Shown: one piece after another, positions 40,779 to 43,556 of the stretch
Layout of the letters: the number at the start of each line of letters is the position of its first letter
How positions within the stretch are numbered: position 1 is the stretch's first letter
Assembly (NCBI RefSeq): GCF_009600885.1
Contig: NZ_VCLA01000071.1
Span: forward strand, 1 to 43,556
Length of the DNA stretch: 43,556 nucleotides
DNA from: Streptomyces jumonjinensis
GTDB taxonomy: Bacteria > Actinomycetota > Actinomycetes > Streptomycetales > Streptomycetaceae
Reading direction: 5' to 3'
Notes under the pieces: generated by a model
What the model saw: only the letters and a program-made list of their open reading frames with translations
The model's database searches: none
What the model was told of the DNA's origin: nothing
Position numbers and translations under genes: made by a program

Positions 40779-41918
40779 GTGAACGCCCCCAGCTCCGAGT
40801 ACACCGCCCCTGACCCGGCCACCTGGCCCGGCGTCCGGAATGGTGGGACGCAGGCAGTTCCTCGGACAGCCGCCGTGTCCATCGCATGCGTGCACGAGCC
40901 CCCGTGCCCGGCTGCGGCGGACCCCGACCGGGACGCGGCCCGGCTGGTGGCCCACTGCCCGGAACAGGGATGGGCCAGGCTGTGCAACGGGGTCTTCCGC
41001 TTCGACGACACCGGCGAATTGCTGCCGGACGGGGAGATCATCGCTCCTCACCGCCCCACGCTCGCGCTGGTCGAACCCCTGTCCGGGAAGCCGGAGGGCG
41101 AGCCGCGGGTGGAGCGGGCCGGTGCGCTCGTGGTCGGTACCTACCTGCGTTCACTGCGCCGAGAGCGGGACCTGCTGCTCCGGCACTCGGCCGAGGCGCT
41201 GAAGTGCAGCACCTCCGTCGTGGCCCGTATAGAGTCCGGTCGGCTCCTGCCCGCCAGCCGGGATGTCGCCCGCCTGCTGCGGCGCTACGGCTTCCCGGCA
41301 GACGGCGAGCAAGCCGACCTGCTGGCCGCCCTGGCCCGGGGGAACACCGCCTCCGCGAGCCTCGCCTTCGATGAGGAACGCGGCTGGATCGGGCGTCTCA
41401 AGGCGTGCGAGTCCATGGCCACCAGCATCGTCACCTACAGCGCCTGGGGACTCCCGGCCCTGGTCCACAGCCCGGAGTACGCCGCTCACTGGTGGCGGAA
41501 CTCCGCCCTGCCCAACACCCCTGGCAGCGCAGGAATAGCGGACCGGGCGCTGCCCGTCGACCACGACAAGGACCTGATCGTCCTGCTGGAGGAATCAGTC
41601 CTGATGAGGGCCTGCGACGCCCGGGAGGTCATGGCCGGGCAGCTGGCTCATCTGATCACGATGATCGAGCACAGCGGTACGACCCTGCGGATCGTTCCCA
41701 TGGCGAAGTCGGTGCCCCCGCCGCGCGGCACCCTCATCGAACTCTGTCTCGGCTCACGGGTCCTGCACGTCGAGGAGAGTATCGGCGCGATGTACGCCAC
41801 CGGCCAGGAGAGCCGGAAGCTGCACGGCCTCATAGAAGACGCCCTGCGCAACTCCCTCTCCGAGGCGGAGAGCCTGGCATTCCTGCGCGAGGCCCGGAAG
41901 TCCTGTGGCGGGATCTGA
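40779..41918 (+). CDS. DUF5999-XRE-DUF5753 fusion regulator
   Basis: This 379-residue protein has three parts. Residues about 35-95 (CVHEPPCPAAADPDRDAARL, HCPEQGWARLCNGVFRFDDTGELLPDG) match the small stand-alone DUF5999 proteins of Streptomyces. Residues about 113-180 form an XRE helix-turn-helix with LRSLRRERDLLLRHSAEALK and IESGRLLPASRDVARLLRRYG. The rest is DUF5753, with WGLPALVHSPEYAAHWW, RACDAREVMAGQLAHLITMI and RGTLIELC. GTG 40779 is preceded by AAAGG. XRE-DUF5753 proteins usually act with a small DUF397 partner, which is not seen here. The added DUF5999 domain is unusual. Confidence 0.85.
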   Translation: MNAPSSEYTAPDPATWPGVRNGGTQAVPRTAAVSIACVHEPPCPAAADPDRDAARLVAHCPEQGWARLCNGVFRFDDTGELLPDGEIIAPHRPTLALVEPLSGKPEGEPRVERAGALVVGTYLRSLRRERDLLLRHSAEALKCSTSVVARIESGRLLPASRDVARLLRRYGFPADGEQADLLAALARGNTASASLAFDEERGWIGRLKACESMATSIVTYSAWGLPALVHSPEYAAHWWRNSALPNTPGSAGIADRALPVDHDKDLIVLLEESVLMRACDAREVMAGQLAHLITMIEHSGTTLRIVPMAKSVPPPRGTLIELCLGSRVLHVEESIGAMYATGQESRKLHGLIEDALRNSLSEAESLAFLREARKSCGGI

Positions 41919-42006
41919 CCGTCCGCCGCCGCGTCCGCGGCTCGCCGTCCTGCGATCGGCACCGCCGCCCCACGCCCACCCTTCTTGTCGACCCGAGGAT
42001 CTTTTG

Positions 42007-43032
42007 ATGACGACTTTCGACCACGCCATCCGAGGCCGCGGTGACACCCGCCGGGCCTACCGGACCGTCGTGGCCCTGATCGCCTGTGCGGCCGGCCCCA
42101 CCTTATGGAGTTCGGGACTACGCTTCGCCCGCCTGCTCGGCGCCGACCCGGGCGTGTGGACCGTCGACGTCACCCGGGCCGTGCACGCCGGATGCACCAT
42201 CGCCGCCGGACTGTGGCTCCTCGCCCTGATCGATACCCGCAGTCGAATGGACTGGCCCTCCCGCCGGGCGCTCCAACTGCTGGGCGCCGCCGCACTTGCC
42301 GCAGCGGATCTGACCGACCGGATGACCGGGCTCCAGACTGACGGCACCGCGACCGACTACCGGCTCCCCTCCGCCTTCCTCCTCGTCTGGCTGGTACGGG
42401 AGGTGCTGTTGCACCGGGACATCGGCCTCGCCCGCCTGGGCGTCAGGCCAAACGCGGGTCGCCCCGGCCGATCAGCCGTTCCCACCTGGCACATCTACGG
42501 GCTCGTCCTCCTGCTGTTCGTCACCGCCGCCGTGGCGATGAACTACCTGCGCCTCGCCTTCCCCGGCCTGGTCCCGGCAGAGAGCCAGCTCACCGCCATC
42601 GGCGTGGACAACCCGCTCACCCTGATCACCCGCTGCGTGTGGACCGCGTTCGTGGAAGAGGTCGTGGTGACCGGCGCAGTGATCACCCTGCTGCGGGCCG
42701 CCGACCGGCCGGCCTGGGAGTGGGTCCTCCTCCCAGTCACCGTCCGCGTACTGGGCCACCTCTACCTGGGAATCTCCGCCACGGCACAGATCCTGGTCGG
42801 CGCCGGAGTCGTCTACCTCTACATCGTCCACCGGCGCCTCGCCCCCATCGTCCTGGTCCACGGGCTCTACAGCAGCGGGCCCGCCGGAATCGCCCTCGCC
42901 ATAGGCGTCACCGGTGCCGTCGGCATCCGGGACCTGATCCGCTCCCGCCGTCACAGCTCAGCCCCACGAGCACCGCGGACCGATACTCCGCCCGTAGACA
43001 GCGCCGCCGCGAAGGAATCGAGCAGCCGATGA
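42007..43032 (+). CDS. CPBP-family intramembrane protease homologue
   Basis: This 341-residue protein has about eight membrane segments. The CPBP/CAAX protease (Abi) motifs are partly present: TAFVEEVVVTGAVITLL (motif 1, Glu217-Glu218), VRVLGHLYLG (motif 2 His) and PIVLVHGLYS (motif 3 His). Motif 1 is usually EExxxR; here the Arg position is Thr222, so activity may be altered. ATG 42007 has GAGGA at about 7-nt spacing. Its stop overlaps the next gene's ATG (ATGA). CPBP proteins cleave prenylated or small membrane peptides or give bacteriocin self-immunity. A substrate is not identified. Confidence 0.8.
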   Translation: MTTFDHAIRGRGDTRRAYRTVVALIACAAGPTLWSSGLRFARLLGADPGVWTVDVTRAVHAGCTIAAGLWLLALIDTRSRMDWPSRRALQLLGAAALAAADLTDRMTGLQTDGTATDYRLPSAFLLVWLVREVLLHRDIGLARLGVRPNAGRPGRSAVPTWHIYGLVLLLFVTAAVAMNYLRLAFPGLVPAESQLTAIGVDNPLTLITRCVWTAFVEEVVVTGAVITLLRAADRPAWEWVLLPVTVRVLGHLYLGISATAQILVGAGVVYLYIVHRRLAPIVLVHGLYSSGPAGIALAIGVTGAVGIRDLIRSRRHSSAPRAPRTDTPPVDSAAAKESSSR

Positions 43033-43508
43033 CGACCACACCCATCCGCGCCGTGACCTGGAACCTCTACCTCGGCGGCCTCGACAACGGCTCCGAAGCC
43101 CGCCTCGGCGCCCAGACCGAGATCCTCTCCCGCCAGCCGGACGTTCTCGCCCTCCAGGAGTGCACCCACTGGGACGAGCAGGACGAACGCCGCTTCCTCA
43201 CCCTGGCCAGCACCCTCGACATGGCCCCTGTGACCATGGCGCGCTCGAACAGCGGTGACGGCCGCAACTTCATCGCCCTCCTCTACCGCCCCGCCACCCT
43301 CCGGCTGATCAACCACCGCACGCTCCGAACCTCCACCGCCTCGTGCCCCACGACTGTCCGTCATCTATGTCGACCGCGACCCCGGCGTGATTGCCCACGC
43401 GAAGTCCCGGCTCGACGCGGCCCCCCGTACGAGACCGGCTGTGGTGGCCGCCGTCCTGCTGGACATGGAGGCCCTGCTCGCGCGCAAGGACGTGGCCGGG
43501 GCTTTTGA
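43029..43508 (+). pseudogene. Truncated endonuclease/exonuclease/phosphatase-family gene
   Basis: The ATG at 43029 overlaps the upstream TGA. The first about 100 residues are a good EEP domain start: VTWNLYLGGLDNGSEARLGA, then QPDVLALQECTHWDEQDERR (metal-binding Glu), then ARSNSGDGRNFIALLYRP. After about 43340 the frame turns into Arg/Pro-rich sequence lacking the later EEP motifs (GDxNxxP and SDH). The open frame runs on to 43508 but is not credible. The gene is broken by a junction, not simply cut by the window edge. Confidence 0.7.
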
Positions 43509-43533
43509 CCAAGGCCGTGAAGTTAGGGGCTGA
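43345..43533 (+). pseudogene. Fragment resembling DUF574 SAM-dependent methyltransferase
   Basis: In a different frame from the truncated gene before it, the sequence reads RLSVIYVDRDPGVIAHAKSR. This recalls the VVYVDNDPIVLAHARALL motif of PF04672 (DUF574) methyltransferases. It then departs (AAVLLDMEALLARKD) and stops at 43533. No start or other methyltransferase motif is present, so it is a fragment joined at the junction near 43345. Confidence 0.5.
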
Positions 43534-43556
43534 TCGTTGGTGTCACGATGTTGATG

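Overview
The window is high-GC actinobacterial DNA, almost certainly a Streptomyces chromosome. Supporting signs are the G/C-rich third codon positions, many GTG and TTG starts, likely leaderless promoters, and a gene order I recognise from the cutRS/dut/kdpDE neighbourhood of Streptomyces. No rRNA, tRNA or CRISPR array was seen.

Region 1 (1-22276) is conserved core. It holds an FAD sugar-lactone oxidase with an overlapping MFS transporter, (copro)ferrochelatase, an inositol monophosphatase and the CutR/CutS two-component system. A DUF4193 zinc-finger protein, an EcsC-like protein, a DUF3093 protein, a PaaI-type thioesterase, dUTPase and a DUF3710 protein follow. Next come KdpD/KdpE, an OB-fold protein, a DUF3159 membrane protein, two TrkA-type RCK proteins, a KimA-like APC permease, and a TRAM-domain RNA uracil methyltransferase. 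Four of these (KdpD, KdpE, two TrkA and the KimA-like permease) point to a shared role in potassium homeostasis. Convergent gene ends carry very strong perfect hairpins, at 4997-5038 and 17012-17069. Spacers hold many short GC-rich tandem repeats.

Region 2 (22277-about 32400) is accessory, with codon use visibly less G/C-biased. It begins directly after the methyltransferase gene with phased TGACGCT repeats. It contains an Mrr-like nuclease-domain protein, an IS5-family element and an IS701-family element inserted side by side at CTAG targets. A large DUF4209/HEPN-like protein and a multi-zinc-ribbon protein with a Vsr-like C-terminal nuclease domain follow, then a tyrosine recombinase with an excisionase. 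The three nuclease-like proteins look like a defence island.

Region 3 (about 33000-43556) is a second accessory block. It has an unrecognised 632-residue protein and a TrmO/TsaA-like protein. Two paralogous HTH-TPR regulators flank an anti-sigma-like ATPase. An operon of three small unknown proteins follows, the last with one membrane segment. A DUF5999-XRE-DUF5753 fusion regulator, a CPBP-family membrane protein, and a broken endonuclease/exonuclease/phosphatase gene running into a methyltransferase fragment complete the window. This block looks like a Streptomyces regulatory and signalling cluster, possibly with a peptide or membrane-protein substrate for the CPBP protein.
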